A stretch of 64,000 nt of DNA, taken from NCBI RefSeq assembly GCF_024197615.1, contig NZ_JAKUKE010000001.1:645029-709028 (forward strand). Direction: 5' to 3'. How positions within the stretch are numbered: position 1 is the first letter of the stretch; each line of letters begins with the position of its first letter. The notes below the pieces were generated by a model. The model made no database searches and was not told the DNA's origin. It saw nothing but the letters and a program-made list of their open reading frames with translations. Position numbers and translations under genes: made by a program. Shown here piece by piece: positions 9,679-17,936 of the stretch. This DNA comes from Desulfuromonas sp. KJ2020. GTDB taxonomy: Bacteria; Desulfobacterota; Desulfuromonadia; Desulfuromonadales; SZUA-540.

Positions 9679-10500
9679 ATGAAAAGCCGCATCGCCCAGG
9701 CCATCGATCTGCAGCACCAGCCCGTCGCCCTGCTCTGGAGCGACAGCAAGCCTGAAGGGGCCGTGCAGTTCAGCCCCGGCAAGTGGGGGTGTGTCATGTG
9801 GCTGGCGGCCGGGGCGGCCAGGGGAAAAGCCGGGGCTTGCGACCGTCAGACCTTCGGCTGTGTCGGTGGCGGGGTCGGCCTGGGTTTCGGCGACCAGTAC
9901 GTCAACTTTCCCGGCGGCAAAGACTGTTTCTGCCACTTCCTCTCCTCGGGCAACGCCAACTGGGAGCAGGGAAGAAAGGCCGCCGAGCAGCTCAAACCCT
10001 TCATGCGCCCTGAAGCCCACGATAATTTCCTGCACGGCGAACGCTACCGCAAAACTCCCGAACGCGTGGAAAGTTTCATCCACAACCTCCCCATCACCGA
10101 GATCCCTAAACCCTACGTCGTCTTCAAGCCTCTGGACAGCGTCGACGAAAAGACCGAAAAACCGGAAGTCGTCATCTTTTTCGTCAATCCCGACCAGTTC
10201 GCCGCCTTGACCGTGCTCGCCAACTACGACCGCCCCGACAACGAGAACGTGCTCATCCCCTTCGCCGCCGGCTGCCAGGCTCTCGGCATCTACCCTTACC
10301 GCGAAGCGCAGCGACAACGTCCCCGGGCCGTGGCCGGCCTTATCGATCTGTCCGCCCGCCTGCAGGTGCGCAACCAGCTGGGCGAAAACCTGCTCAGCCT
10401 GGCCCTGCCCCTGGCCCTCTACCGCGAGATGGAAGCCAACGTTTCCGGATCCTTCCTGCAGCGACACACCTGGCAGGCTTTGGCGAAGGAAGACTCCTGA
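9679..10500 (+). CDS. DUF169 family protein
   Basis: This 273-residue protein matches the DUF169 pattern: an N-terminal 'QPVALLWSD' segment, then GCVMWLAAGAARG, and a cysteine cluster (CDRQTFGCVGGGVGLGFG, then DCFCHFL). The four cysteines within about 45 residues suggest a metal or Fe-S site, which is inference. Later comes the family-like 'FVNPDQFAALTVLANYDR'. AGGAGG precedes the ATG. No biochemical role is established for the family as far as I know. The gene is followed by the promoter of the bd oxidase operon. Confidence 0.82.
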   Translation: MKSRIAQAIDLQHQPVALLWSDSKPEGAVQFSPGKWGCVMWLAAGAARGKAGACDRQTFGCVGGGVGLGFGDQYVNFPGGKDCFCHFLSSGNANWEQGRKAAEQLKPFMRPEAHDNFLHGERYRKTPERVESFIHNLPITEIPKPYVVFKPLDSVDEKTEKPEVVIFFVNPDQFAALTVLANYDRPDNENVLIPFAAGCQALGIYPYREAQRQRPRAVAGLIDLSARLQVRNQLGENLLSLALPLALYREMEANVSGSFLQRHTWQALAKEDS

Positions 10501-10520
10501 GCCCTTTCGAAAAATTAAAC

Positions 10521-10548
10521 TTGACAAACCATTTCGACCGCCTACAAT
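10521..10548 (+). promoter_or_regulatory. Sigma-70 promoter of the cytochrome bd operon
   Basis: A perfect -35 TTGACA (10521-10526) and TACAAT (10543-10548) are separated by 16 bp. They lie about 130 bp ahead of the DUF4492 gene. The region downstream has no other candidate of comparable quality. Confidence 0.72.
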
Positions 10549-10567
10549 TATGACCAATTTGGTTATA
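10549..10567. promoter_or_regulatory. Dyad operator at the bd promoter start site
   Basis: A 19-bp imperfect palindrome, core ACCAATTTGGT flanked by TAT/ATA, begins directly after the -10 and would cover the transcription start. Its position fits a repressor site. The arms match except at one symmetric position besides the centre. The cognate regulator is not encoded nearby. Confidence 0.55.
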
Positions 10568-10677
10568 TTTGGACGGGCGAACGAGATCTCCCCTGCGCTA
10601 TCGCTGGCAATATGGTGAGAACCCGTTAAAATTCATGCTGTCGTCCGTCGACAATCGCTCCAGAGGAGAAGGTTTTC

Positions 10678-10893
10678 ATGGTTATCAGGCGCGTCTACGC
10701 ATTCTACCGGGACGGCTTTCGCTCCATGGTGCTGGGTAAAACCCTGTGGAAGCTCATGCTCTTCAAGCTTTTCATCATGTTCGCCATCGTCAAATGGCTC
10801 TTTTTCCCCAACTATCTCAACACCCGCTTCGACACCGACGCCGAGCGGGCCAACCATGTCCTGGAAAATCTCACACGCAGCCAGGGCCATTAA
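10678..10893 (+). CDS. DUF4492 membrane protein of the bd oxidase operon
   Basis: This 71-residue protein has a basic N terminus (VIRRVYAFYRDGFR), one hydrophobic segment (LMLFKLFIMFAIVKWLFF, about residues 26-43) and a charged C terminus. It matches DUF4492, a family known mainly from genes placed immediately before cydA. GAGGAGAAGG precedes its ATG and cydA follows 21 bases after its stop. An assembly or accessory role for cytochrome bd is likely from this linkage; no direct function is known to me. Confidence 0.82.
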   Translation: MVIRRVYAFYRDGFRSMVLGKTLWKLMLFKLFIMFAIVKWLFFPNYLNTRFDTDAERANHVLENLTRSQGH

Positions 10894-10914
10894 TTCTATT
10901 TCAGGGAGGTTACC

Positions 10915-12450
10915 GTGCTGGAACAAATCGACATGTCCATGGTGAACTGGGCGCGCGGGCAGTTTGCCCTGACCGCCATGTTCCACTGGATCTTTGTCCC
11001 CTTGACTTTGGGGCTCTCTTTTCTGCTGGCTTTTTTCGAGAGTCTCTATGTCAAGACCGGCAATGAACAGTGGAAGCGCATCACCAAATTCTGGATGCGG
11101 CTCTTCGCCGTCAATTTCGCCATCGGCATTGCCACTGGCATCATCCTCGAATTCGAGTTCGGCACCAACTGGTCCAACTACTCTTGGATGGTCGGCGACA
11201 TCTTTGGCGCCCCCTTGGCCATCGAAGGCATTTTCGCCTTCTTCATCGAGGCGACCTTTTTCGCCGTCATGTTTTTCGGCTGGGACCGGGTCTCGAAGAA
11301 ATTTCACCTCTTCTCCACCTGGATGGTGGCGGTCGGCTCCAACCTGTCGGCCCTGTGGATTCTGGTGGCCAACGGCTGGATGCAGAATCCCGTCGGCATG
11401 AAGTTCAACCCCGACACCGCCCGTTTCGAGATGGAGAACTTCTGGGAAGTCCTCGGCTCGCCCGTCGCTATCGGCCACTTCACTCACGCCACCAGTTCCG
11501 GCTTTCTGCTCGCTTCCCTTTTTGTGGTCAGTATCTCCAGCTGGTTTTTGCTCAAAAACCGGCATATCGAAATGGCCAAACGCAGCATTATGGTTGCCGC
11601 GGTCTTCGGCTTGATCTCCTCGGCCTACGTCGCCTTTACCGGCGACGAAACGGCCTATACGGCCGCCCAGGTGCAGCCCATGAAACTCGCCGCCATCGAA
11701 GGGCTTTACCAGGGAGAGGAAGGGAGTTCGCTGGCGGCGGTCGGCCTGCTGCGACCGGACATGCAGCCGGGGGATGACAAGGATCCCTACATCTTCGCCA
11801 TCAAGATCCCCTATCTGCTCTCCCTGCTGGCCAACCGGGATCCCAACAGTTTCGTCCCCGGCATCAACGACCTGGTTTACGGCAACCCGGAGCAGAACAT
11901 CGTCGGCGTCAATGCGCGCATGATCGAGGGCAAAACCGCCATCGAGCAGCTGGCCCTCTACAAAAACGCCCGGGGCAACGGGGATGAGGCGACCGCGGCC
12001 GCAGCACTCTCCCGCTTCGAGGCCGTCAGCGCCAACCTCGGCTACGGCTATCTCAGCAGCCCCGAGCAGGCCGTCCCCCCCGTGGCCCTCAATTTCTACA
12101 GCTTCCGGATCATGGTGGCGCTCGGCACCTTCTTTCCTCTGCTCTTTCTGGCCTACCTCTTCTTCACCTATCGCGGCACCATCGCCAAGCAGAAATGGCT
12201 GCTGATGGCAGGGGTCGTTTCCCTCTTCCTCGGCTACATCGCTCAGGAAGCCGGCTGGATCGTGGCGGAAGTCGGCCGTCAACCCTGGGCCATCCAGGGG
12301 TTGCTGCCGGTGCACGTCGCCACCTCCAATCTCACCACGGCAACGGTGCAGACCACCTTTTTCATGTTCCTGGGTCTTTTCACCCTGCTGCTGATTGCCG
12401 AAATCCGCATCATGCTGAAGCAGATTCACATCGGACCGGAGGGGAAATAA
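10915..12450 (+). CDS. cydA: Cytochrome bd quinol oxidase subunit I
   Basis: CydA is the 511-residue haem-bearing subunit of the high-affinity quinol:O2 oxidoreductase of the inner membrane. It has the typical start (RGQFALTAMFHWIFVPLTLG), where the histidine belongs to the haem ligand set. The conserved GRQPW motif lies near residue 454, and about nine hydrophobic segments are present. The length is close to that of the E. coli protein. The start is a GTG at 10915 behind a strong AGGGAGG. In a likely anaerobe this oxidase would remove oxygen and protect the cell, which is inference from lineage. cydB follows one base after the stop. Confidence 0.96.
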   Translation: MLEQIDMSMVNWARGQFALTAMFHWIFVPLTLGLSFLLAFFESLYVKTGNEQWKRITKFWMRLFAVNFAIGIATGIILEFEFGTNWSNYSWMVGDIFGAPLAIEGIFAFFIEATFFAVMFFGWDRVSKKFHLFSTWMVAVGSNLSALWILVANGWMQNPVGMKFNPDTARFEMENFWEVLGSPVAIGHFTHATSSGFLLASLFVVSISSWFLLKNRHIEMAKRSIMVAAVFGLISSAYVAFTGDETAYTAAQVQPMKLAAIEGLYQGEEGSSLAAVGLLRPDMQPGDDKDPYIFAIKIPYLLSLLANRDPNSFVPGINDLVYGNPEQNIVGVNARMIEGKTAIEQLALYKNARGNGDEATAAAALSRFEAVSANLGYGYLSSPEQAVPPVALNFYSFRIMVALGTFFPLLFLAYLFFTYRGTIAKQKWLLMAGVVSLFLGYIAQEAGWIVAEVGRQPWAIQGLLPVHVATSNLTTATVQTTFFMFLGLFTLLLIAEIRIMLKQIHIGPEGK

Positions 12451-12451
12451 T

Positions 12452-13588
12452 ATGTTCGGAAATCTTGCGCACAGCCAATTGCAGCAGCTCTGGTGGATCA
12501 TCGTCGCCACCGTGGGCTCCCTCTTTCTGTTCATGACCTTCGTACAAGGAGGACAGACCCTGCTGGCCACCGCCGCCAGGACGGAAGAGGAGAAATCCCT
12601 GATCATCAACTCCATCGGCCGCAAGTGGGAACTCACCTTTACCACCCTGGTGCTCTTCGGGGGCGCTTTTTTCGCCGCCTTTCCCCTCTTTTACGCCACC
12701 AGCTTCGGGGGCGCCTACTGGGTGTGGATTCTCATCCTCTTTACGTTCATTGTGCAGGCGGTGAGCTTTGAATACCGTCGTAAGCCAGGCAATCTGCTGG
12801 GAACCAAAACCTACGACGCCTTCCTCTTCATCAACGGCAGCGTCGGTCTGTTACTGATCGGGGCCGCCGTCGCCACTTTTTTCAGCGGCTCCAATTTTCA
12901 GCTCAGCGCCTATAACTCGGTCACCTGGCAGCATCCCCTGCGCGGCCTGGAAGCGGCCTTCAGCCTGTTCAATCTCTCCCTCGGCATCTTCCTGGCCTTT
13001 TTAGCCCGCATTCTTGGCGCCATGTACCTGCTCAATCATATTCACCACGATTCCCTGGAGGAGCGTCTGCGCAAAGCAGCCTTCAACAATCTGTTGTGCG
13101 CCCTGCCGTTCCTCCTGTATTTTCTGGCCCGTCTCCTCGTCATGGGCGGCTATGCCGTGGAGCCGCAGACAGGGGCCGTGGCGCTGGTCGCCGGCAAATA
13201 CCTGAGCAACCTGCTGGCCATGCCCCTGGTGTTGATCCTGCTGCTGGCAGGCTTGGTTCTGGTGGTGGCCGCCGTGGCCCTCACCCGCTTCACGCCGCGA
13301 CGCAGCGGCATCTGGCTGGCTGGACCCGGGACCGTTTTTGTCGGCCTTTCCCTCTTCTTCCTGGCCGGCTTCAACCACACGGCTTTTTACCCGTCCAAAT
13401 TTGACCTGCAGAGCAGTCTGACCATCGCCAACGCCTCCAGTAGTCACTACACCCTGACGGCCATGAGCTATGTGGCAATCGCCGTCCCCTTCGTCCTGGC
13501 CTACATTGCCTATGTCTGGCGACTGATGGACGCCCGCAAACTGACCGTGGATGACCTGCAGGGCGAAGAAGCCGAAGACCTTTACTAG
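12452..13588 (+). CDS. cydB: Cytochrome bd quinol oxidase subunit II
   Basis: CydB is 378 residues and strongly hydrophobic, with about eight or nine membrane segments. The N-terminal LQQLWWIIVATVGSLFLFMT is followed by QGGQTLL. An IGRKWELTFTTLVLFGGAFF region is typical of the family, and PLFYATSFGGAYWVW follows. It pairs with CydA to form the oxidase core. GGAGGGGAAATA overlaps the end of cydA as the ribosome site. The C-terminal tail is acidic (DDLQGEEAEDLY). A 30-codon frame begins 12 bases after its stop. Confidence 0.95.
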   Translation: MFGNLAHSQLQQLWWIIVATVGSLFLFMTFVQGGQTLLATAARTEEEKSLIINSIGRKWELTFTTLVLFGGAFFAAFPLFYATSFGGAYWVWILILFTFIVQAVSFEYRRKPGNLLGTKTYDAFLFINGSVGLLLIGAAVATFFSGSNFQLSAYNSVTWQHPLRGLEAAFSLFNLSLGIFLAFLARILGAMYLLNHIHHDSLEERLRKAAFNNLLCALPFLLYFLARLLVMGGYAVEPQTGAVALVAGKYLSNLLAMPLVLILLLAGLVLVVAAVALTRFTPRRSGIWLAGPGTVFVGLSLFFLAGFNHTAFYPSKFDLQSSLTIANASSSHYTLTAMSYVAIAVPFVLAYIAYVWRLMDARKLTVDDLQGEEAEDLY

Positions 13589-13600
13589 GAGGATATCGTC

Positions 13601-13693
13601 ATGATTACTGTACTCGTTATCGGCTGGTTTGCCGTTATTCTGGTCTCCTATAAAGGAGCTGAATGGCTGCTGAAAAAGACCGACCTGCTGTAA
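13601..13693 (+). CDS. CydX-like small membrane subunit, 30 residues
   Basis: This short frame is preceded by AGGAGG (13587-13592), 8 bases before the ATG. It encodes a single hydrophobic helix (ITVLVIGWFAVILVSYKG) followed by EWLLKKTDLL. Size, topology and position directly after cydB match the small third subunits (CydX/CydH/CydS types) of bd oxidases, which stabilise the haem centre. The sequence itself does not let me choose among those types. A stable hairpin follows 8 bases after the stop. Confidence 0.75.
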   Translation: MITVLVIGWFAVILVSYKGAEWLLKKTDLL

Positions 13694-13701
13694 GTTGTTT
13701 C

Positions 13702-13732
13702 GGCGAAGAGGAGCGGCAAGCTCCTCTTCGCC
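13702..13732 (+). terminator. Hairpin after the bd operon
   Basis: A perfect 13-bp stem (GGCGAAGAGGAGC and its complement) closes a 5-base loop directly after the cydX-like gene. There is no T-run, so it may act as an mRNA 3'-end stabiliser or a weak terminator. Confidence 0.6.
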
Positions 13733-13810
13733 CCGTTCCGCCTCACTGGTGCCCCGCCCGTTTCCCCAAAGACCCTCGCCCACCCTGATTCACCGTATTT
13801 TTAAGAGGTT

Positions 13811-13852
13811 GCAAAAAATCCCCCGGACAGCTAGTCTATGGGGGTTTTTTGC
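13811..13852 (+). terminator. Rho-independent terminator
   Basis: The arms GCAAAAAATCCCCC and GGGGGTTTTTTGC form a stem with one bulged T around a 15-base loop. The 3' arm supplies the T-run. It lies between the bd operon and the SH3 gene. Confidence 0.7.
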
Positions 13853-13899
13853 GTGCCGGCGCCCAATGCCGGCGACTCAGAGCCAAGGAGGAAAGTTCT

Positions 13900-14604
13900 A
13901 TGCCGTATGTACGTAATGTGGCCGTAATGGCTTTTCTTGTTCTACTGACCCTGCCCCTGGCGGCAGCGGCGGAAACCCGCTACGTGTCCGATCAGCTCGT
14001 TGTCACCCTGCGCCAGCAGCCGGCGGATCAGGCCGAGGTAATCGCCACGATGCGCACGGACACTCCCCTGGAAATCCTCGCCGAGGAGGGGCGCTATCTC
14101 CAAGTACGGATTCCGAGCGGGGAAAAAGGCTATGTTCTAAGTCAATATGTTACCAGCGAGCTGCCTAAACCCCTGATCATCGCTCGGCTGCAAAAAGAGC
14201 TGGCCGGGCTCCAGCAGAAGCTTGCCGCGGCGCAAAAAGCCCGTGAAGCCGCCATAAACGAGCTTCAGAATATCCAGGCAACCCTGGCAGAAGAAAGCCG
14301 GACCACGGAACAGCAGGTGACCGAGCTGCAAACCGCCCTCGACCAGACCCGCCGCGAACTCCAGGAGGCTACCGAGCGCTACGACACGCTCTTGGCCAAC
14401 TCGCGCGAAGTCGTCAACATCACCAACGCCCGTAACCAGCTGGAAGAGGATAACGCCCGTCTAAACACCGAGATCGAGACGATCCGTCAGGAAAACAAGA
14501 AGCTGCTGACCACCGGCATGATCCAGTGGTTCCTGGCCGGCGGCGGGGTTTTTCTGATCGGCTGGCTGGTCGGAAAACTCTCCCGTAAGAGAAGAAGCTT
14601 CTGA
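13900..14604 (+). CDS. SH3-domain / coiled-coil membrane protein (TIGR04211, YgiM-like)
   Basis: This 234-residue envelope protein has a cleavable-looking N-terminal signal (VAVMAFLVLLTLPLAAAAE). A bacterial SH3 domain follows (about residues 25-90, TRYVSDQLVVTLRQQPADQ to GYVLSQYV). A long coiled coil spans about residues 100-205, and a C-terminal membrane helix precedes a basic tail (KLSRKRRSF). This is the layout of the TIGR04211 family. AAGGAGG precedes the ATG at 13900; the in-frame ATG at 13849 lies within the terminator region and is unlikely. The function is unknown; the family may act at the cell wall. Confidence 0.88.
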   Translation: MPYVRNVAVMAFLVLLTLPLAAAAETRYVSDQLVVTLRQQPADQAEVIATMRTDTPLEILAEEGRYLQVRIPSGEKGYVLSQYVTSELPKPLIIARLQKELAGLQQKLAAAQKAREAAINELQNIQATLAEESRTTEQQVTELQTALDQTRRELQEATERYDTLLANSREVVNITNARNQLEEDNARLNTEIETIRQENKKLLTTGMIQWFLAGGGVFLIGWLVGKLSRKRRSF

Positions 14605-14704
14605 TGGCCACAGACGGCCGTCCTCCCTGTCTGATGCAGGAAAGCATTGACTTTCCGCAAACACTGTGTTAACCAAGCAATCCAACGTAAAAGGAGAGCT
14701 TCAC

Positions 14705-14803
14705 GTGATGTTTTCCGGCAAAGGGCACAACATGGCAGCGGCGGCAGCCGCGGCGAAGGCGGCGGCAATTGGCCGCACCTGTGCCCATACCTTTGCTGGC
14801 TGA
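14705..14803 (+). CDS. Putative small alanine-rich peptide (32 residues)
   Basis: A GTG (14705) or the adjacent ATG (14708) opens a short frame 7 bases after AAGGAGAG. The peptide has a run of seven Ala, then Lys, three Ala, and a C-terminal part containing Cys. A TTGACT element (14647-14652) lies upstream and a terminator hairpin follows within 30 bases. It therefore has the parts of an independent short transcript. I recognise no family. It could instead be a non-coding RNA whose frame is accidental; the region is very GC-rich. Confidence 0.35.
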   Translation: MMFSGKGHNMAAAAAAAKAAAIGRTCAHTFAG

Positions 14804-14830
14804 CCGCAAGCGGTCCTTGAAAAGCGAGCA

Positions 14831-14861
14831 GGCCATGGGCGCAACCGTCCATGGCCTTTTC
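14831..14861 (+). terminator. Terminator before the aminotransferase gene
   Basis: A perfect 9-bp stem (AGGCCATGG / CCATGGCCT) with a 10-base loop is followed by TTTTC. It ends the short transcript unit that starts near 14.65 kb. Confidence 0.65.
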
Positions 14862-14919
14862 ATATTCAGCTGTTTTTTCGCCGCAGGGCGACGCTACTAC
14901 CAAGACGGGGAGACAGGTT

Positions 14920-16230
14920 ATGCGCAACAATATTGTGCACATCGGCGCCGGAGAACTGACTTACGAGATCCGGGCTATTGTCGAGATTGCCGAGAAACTG
15001 AACAAGCTCGGCATGAAAACGAACATGGAAAACATCGGCGACCCCATCGCCAAGGGTGAGAAGATCCCCGACTGGATGAAGAAGATCGTCGCCGACCTGG
15101 CCATGAAGGACTGCTCTTACGGCTACTGCCCGACCCGGGGCGTGCTGGAGACCCGTGAATTTCTGGCCGAGTTGACCAACAAGCGCGGCAAAACGCAGAT
15201 CAGCGCCGACGATATCCTTTTTTTCAACGGCCTCGGCGACGCCATCCAGAAGGTCTACGGCTTTCTGCGCCGTGAGGCCCGCGTCATCGGCCCGTCGCCG
15301 ACCTATTCCACCCACTCCTCCGGCGAAGCGGCCCACGCCGGGCAAAAGCCGGTCTCCTACCGGCTCGATCCCGACAACAACTGGTACCCTGATCTCGACG
15401 ATCTGCGCCTGTCGGTCAAATACAATCCGGCCATTGCCGGCATCCTCATCATCAATCCCGACAACCCCACGGGCGCGGTCTACCCGGAGCGCATTCTCAA
15501 GGAGATGATCGCCATCGCCAAGGAGTATGACCTCTTCATCATCTGCGATGAGATCTACCACAACATCGTCTACAACGGTCAGTCGACCAAGCCCATCTCC
15601 GACCTTATCGGCGACGTTCCCGCCATCGCCATGAAGGGGATCAGCAAGGAAGCGCCCTGGCCGGGGGCACGCTGCGGCTGGATCGAGGTCTATAATGCCG
15701 ACAAGGACCCCATCTTCAAACAGTACGTGCAGAGCATCGTCAACTCCAAGATGGTCGAGGTCTGCTCCACCACCCTGCCGCAGAAGGCCATTCCGCCCAT
15801 CATGAGTCACCCCAAGTATCCGGCCTATCTCGAAGAGCGCAAGAGCCGCTACGAGAGGTACTCCAACATCGCCTACGACCTGCTTAAGGAGGTCCCCGGC
15901 ATCAAGGTCAACCGTACCAACGGCGCTTTCTACATGAGCATCGTCTTTGAAAAGGGCCGACTCAACGACCGCCAGAGCCTGCCTATCGAAATTCAGGAAG
16001 TCAAAAACCTGGTGGAAGACCTGGTCGGCCAACCGGGCGTCTCGCTGGATAAGCGCTTTGTCTATTACCTGCTGGCTTCCACGGGCATCTGCGTCGTCCC
16101 CATTTCCTCCTTCTGCACGCCGGAAATGGGCTTCCGCATCACCCTGCTCGAACGCAATGAAAAGGAATTCACCAGCATTTTCGAACGCATCGGCGCCAGC
16201 ATTACCGCCTATCTTCAGTCCGCGCCTTAA
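14920..16230 (+). CDS. PLP-dependent class I/II aminotransferase
   Basis: This 436-residue fold-type I enzyme has the PLP-binding elements in order. These are the NPDNPTGAVYP segment, the CDEIYHNIVY Asp/Tyr motif, the Schiff-base lysine in GISKEAPWPGARCGW and the following conserved Arg. The insertion-rich N terminus (ELTYEIRAIVEIAEKL) and GYCPTRG segment point to a subgroup of aspartate/alanine-type aminotransferases rather than canonical AspC. The start at 14920 follows GGGGAG; the in-frame ATG at 14851 lies inside the upstream terminator. The amino-acid substrate is not determined. A terminator separates it from gshA. Confidence 0.88.
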   Translation: MRNNIVHIGAGELTYEIRAIVEIAEKLNKLGMKTNMENIGDPIAKGEKIPDWMKKIVADLAMKDCSYGYCPTRGVLETREFLAELTNKRGKTQISADDILFFNGLGDAIQKVYGFLRREARVIGPSPTYSTHSSGEAAHAGQKPVSYRLDPDNNWYPDLDDLRLSVKYNPAIAGILIINPDNPTGAVYPERILKEMIAIAKEYDLFIICDEIYHNIVYNGQSTKPISDLIGDVPAIAMKGISKEAPWPGARCGWIEVYNADKDPIFKQYVQSIVNSKMVEVCSTTLPQKAIPPIMSHPKYPAYLEERKSRYERYSNIAYDLLKEVPGIKVNRTNGAFYMSIVFEKGRLNDRQSLPIEIQEVKNLVEDLVGQPGVSLDKRFVYYLLASTGICVVPISSFCTPEMGFRITLLERNEKEFTSIFERIGASITAYLQSAP

Positions 16231-16235
16231 TAGAG

Positions 16236-16260
16236 AGCCGGCCCTCGGGCCGGCTTTTTC
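16236..16260 (+). terminator. Terminator after the aminotransferase gene
   Basis: AGCCGGCCC-TC-GGGCCGGCT followed by TTTTT: a 9-bp GC-rich stem with a minimal loop, 5 bases after the stop codon. Confidence 0.8.
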
Positions 16261-16281
16261 GTCGCCGCTGAAAGAGAGTCC

Positions 16282-17640
16282 ATGACGACCTTCATCAAAC
16301 CCAACCTGGAGCAGATCATCGACTCCCGGCAGGACCTCATCGCCTACCTTTCCCGCGGTGCCAAGCCGCGGGAGACCTGGGGCATCGGCGCCGAAATGGA
16401 AAAGCTGGTGGTCGACGCCGACACGGGCCAGGCCGCGACCTATGACCGTATCCGGGCCCTGCTTGAATCGCTGCTGGCTGACGGCGCCTGGATCGGCATT
16501 TACGAAGGCCCCCATCTCATCGCCCTGAAAGACGCCTCTTCTTCGGTGACCCTGGAACCCGGCGGCCAGTTGGAACTTTCCGGCGCCCTCTGTGCCGACA
16601 TCCATTGTTGCCAGCAGGGATTTTCCCGTCATATCGACGACATCATAGGCGCCGGCCGCACCCTCGGGCTGCGTTTTCTCGGTCTGGGCGTGCAGCCCTT
16701 CAGCCGCCTGGAGGAGATCGGCTGGGTTCCCAAGGCCCGCTACGACATTATGGGGCCCTACATGCAACGCACCGGCGACATGGGACAGCGCATGATGAAG
16801 CAGAGCGCCGGCCTGCAGGTCAACCTCGACTACAGCAGTGAGGAGGACTGTTTCCGCAAGCTGCGTCTGGCCTTTCAGCTCTCCCCGCTCTTCTACGCCC
16901 TTTTCGCCAATTCCCCCCTCATGGATGGCAGGCCCAGCGGCTTCCTCTCCACCCGGGGCGAAATCTGGGCGCGCACCGATGCCGACCGCAGCGGCCTGGT
17001 CCCCCGTCTGCTCCTGCCGGGAGCCACCTTTGAGGACTACGCCGACTACGCTCTCGAAGTACCGATGTATTTCATCATTCGCGACGGGAAGTATGTTGAT
17101 CTCACCCCGGAGCGCTTCAGCTTCCGTCGTTATCTTGAGGAAGGCTTCGGTCCGCATCGAGCCACCCTGGGCGACTGGGACCTGCATCTCTCCACCCTCT
17201 TTCCCGAGGCGCGCCTGCGCCCGCAGATCGAAATCCGCTCCGCCGACAGCCTCCCCTCCCGAATGACGCTGGCGGTGGCCGCCCTGGTCAAGGGACTCTT
17301 TTACGATGACCAGGCCTTCGCCGACAGCCAGGTCCTTTTTGCCAGAATGGATGTCGACACCCTCACCTCTGCCTACCGCCAGTCCTGGCGTCTCGGATTG
17401 CAGACCCCCTTTGGCGCCGGCACCCTGCAGACCCTGGCCCGGGATATCCTGACCATTGCCCGCGACAGCCTGCGACGACAAAAAGCCCTGGATGAAAACG
17501 GCCAGGACGAGACGATCTACCTGCAGGAGGTCGACGAAATCGCCCTTACCGGTAAAACCCTGGCCGAACGTCTACTCGAGCGTTGGCAGGGCTCCCCTGC
17601 GGACAAGCTGAACGCCCTCTATGCCCATTGCGGCTTCTGA
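16282..17640 (+). CDS. gshA: Glutamate-cysteine ligase
   Basis: This 452-residue enzyme would form gamma-glutamylcysteine from Glu, Cys and ATP, the first step to glutathione. It belongs to the GCS2 type found in plants and many Proteobacteria, not the E. coli type. Supporting segments are WGIGAEMEKLVVD near residue 40 and SVTLEPGGQLELSGAL near residue 95. Further ones are the metal/ATP segment (MKQSAGLQVNLDYSSE) and LFANSPLMDGRPSG. AAGAGAG precedes the ATG. No gshB lies nearby, so the product may be glutathione or free gamma-glutamylcysteine. A 570-bp non-coding stretch with tandem elements follows. Confidence 0.92.
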   Translation: MTTFIKPNLEQIIDSRQDLIAYLSRGAKPRETWGIGAEMEKLVVDADTGQAATYDRIRALLESLLADGAWIGIYEGPHLIALKDASSSVTLEPGGQLELSGALCADIHCCQQGFSRHIDDIIGAGRTLGLRFLGLGVQPFSRLEEIGWVPKARYDIMGPYMQRTGDMGQRMMKQSAGLQVNLDYSSEEDCFRKLRLAFQLSPLFYALFANSPLMDGRPSGFLSTRGEIWARTDADRSGLVPRLLLPGATFEDYADYALEVPMYFIIRDGKYVDLTPERFSFRRYLEEGFGPHRATLGDWDLHLSTLFPEARLRPQIEIRSADSLPSRMTLAVAALVKGLFYDDQAFADSQVLFARMDVDTLTSAYRQSWRLGLQTPFGAGTLQTLARDILTIARDSLRRQKALDENGQDETIYLQEVDEIALTGKTLAERLLERWQGSPADKLNALYAHCGF

Positions 17641-17696
17641 ATCGGCCGCGGACTGTCCATTTGCACAGTCCGTCACTGTCTCTTCGCAAATCAATC

Positions 17697-17868
17697 TTTA
17701 CGCATCGACACGTAGGCAGCCCTGGTCAAAAGGGATATAGTCAGAACCATCAAAGGCTTGTTGTGGCAGGCGAGCTGGCGATACAAACCTCCTTTCGTTA
17801 TCTCTGTTGGTTATCGGGCCGGTCAAACGGGATGCCTCCCCCACTTGACCGGCCCGAAATCTTTTCAG
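17697..17868 (+). ncRNA. Tandem structured element, copy 1 (candidate small RNA)
   Basis: This is the first of two related units about 240 bp apart. It opens with TTTACGCA and CACGT blocks shared with copy 2. A block of about 47 bp (17736-17782) is identical to copy 2 except at one position and begins with TATAGT, a possible -10. It ends in a 12-bp hairpin (17815-17826 with 17845-17856). The hairpin loop carries GGGATGCCTCCCCC and is followed by CTTTTCAG. The hairpin stem sequence differs from copy 2 but still pairs, which argues for a selected RNA structure. No known RNA family was recognised. The strand is assumed from the T-run and the neighbouring genes. Confidence 0.55.
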
Positions 17869-17936
17869 CCCCACCCACGGCACTCACCCCGACTGCACAA
17901 AAGCACAGTTCACCGGCGTGGCTCCTTATCCCAAGG

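Noticed and set aside
14866-17481. 871-codon minus-strand frame opposite the aminotransferase and gshA genes
   Set aside because: Antisense shadow of two clear enzymes in GC-rich DNA; its product has no family features. The same holds for the long antisense frames at 10633-12645, 37687-39384, 40997-43366 and 27989-29878.
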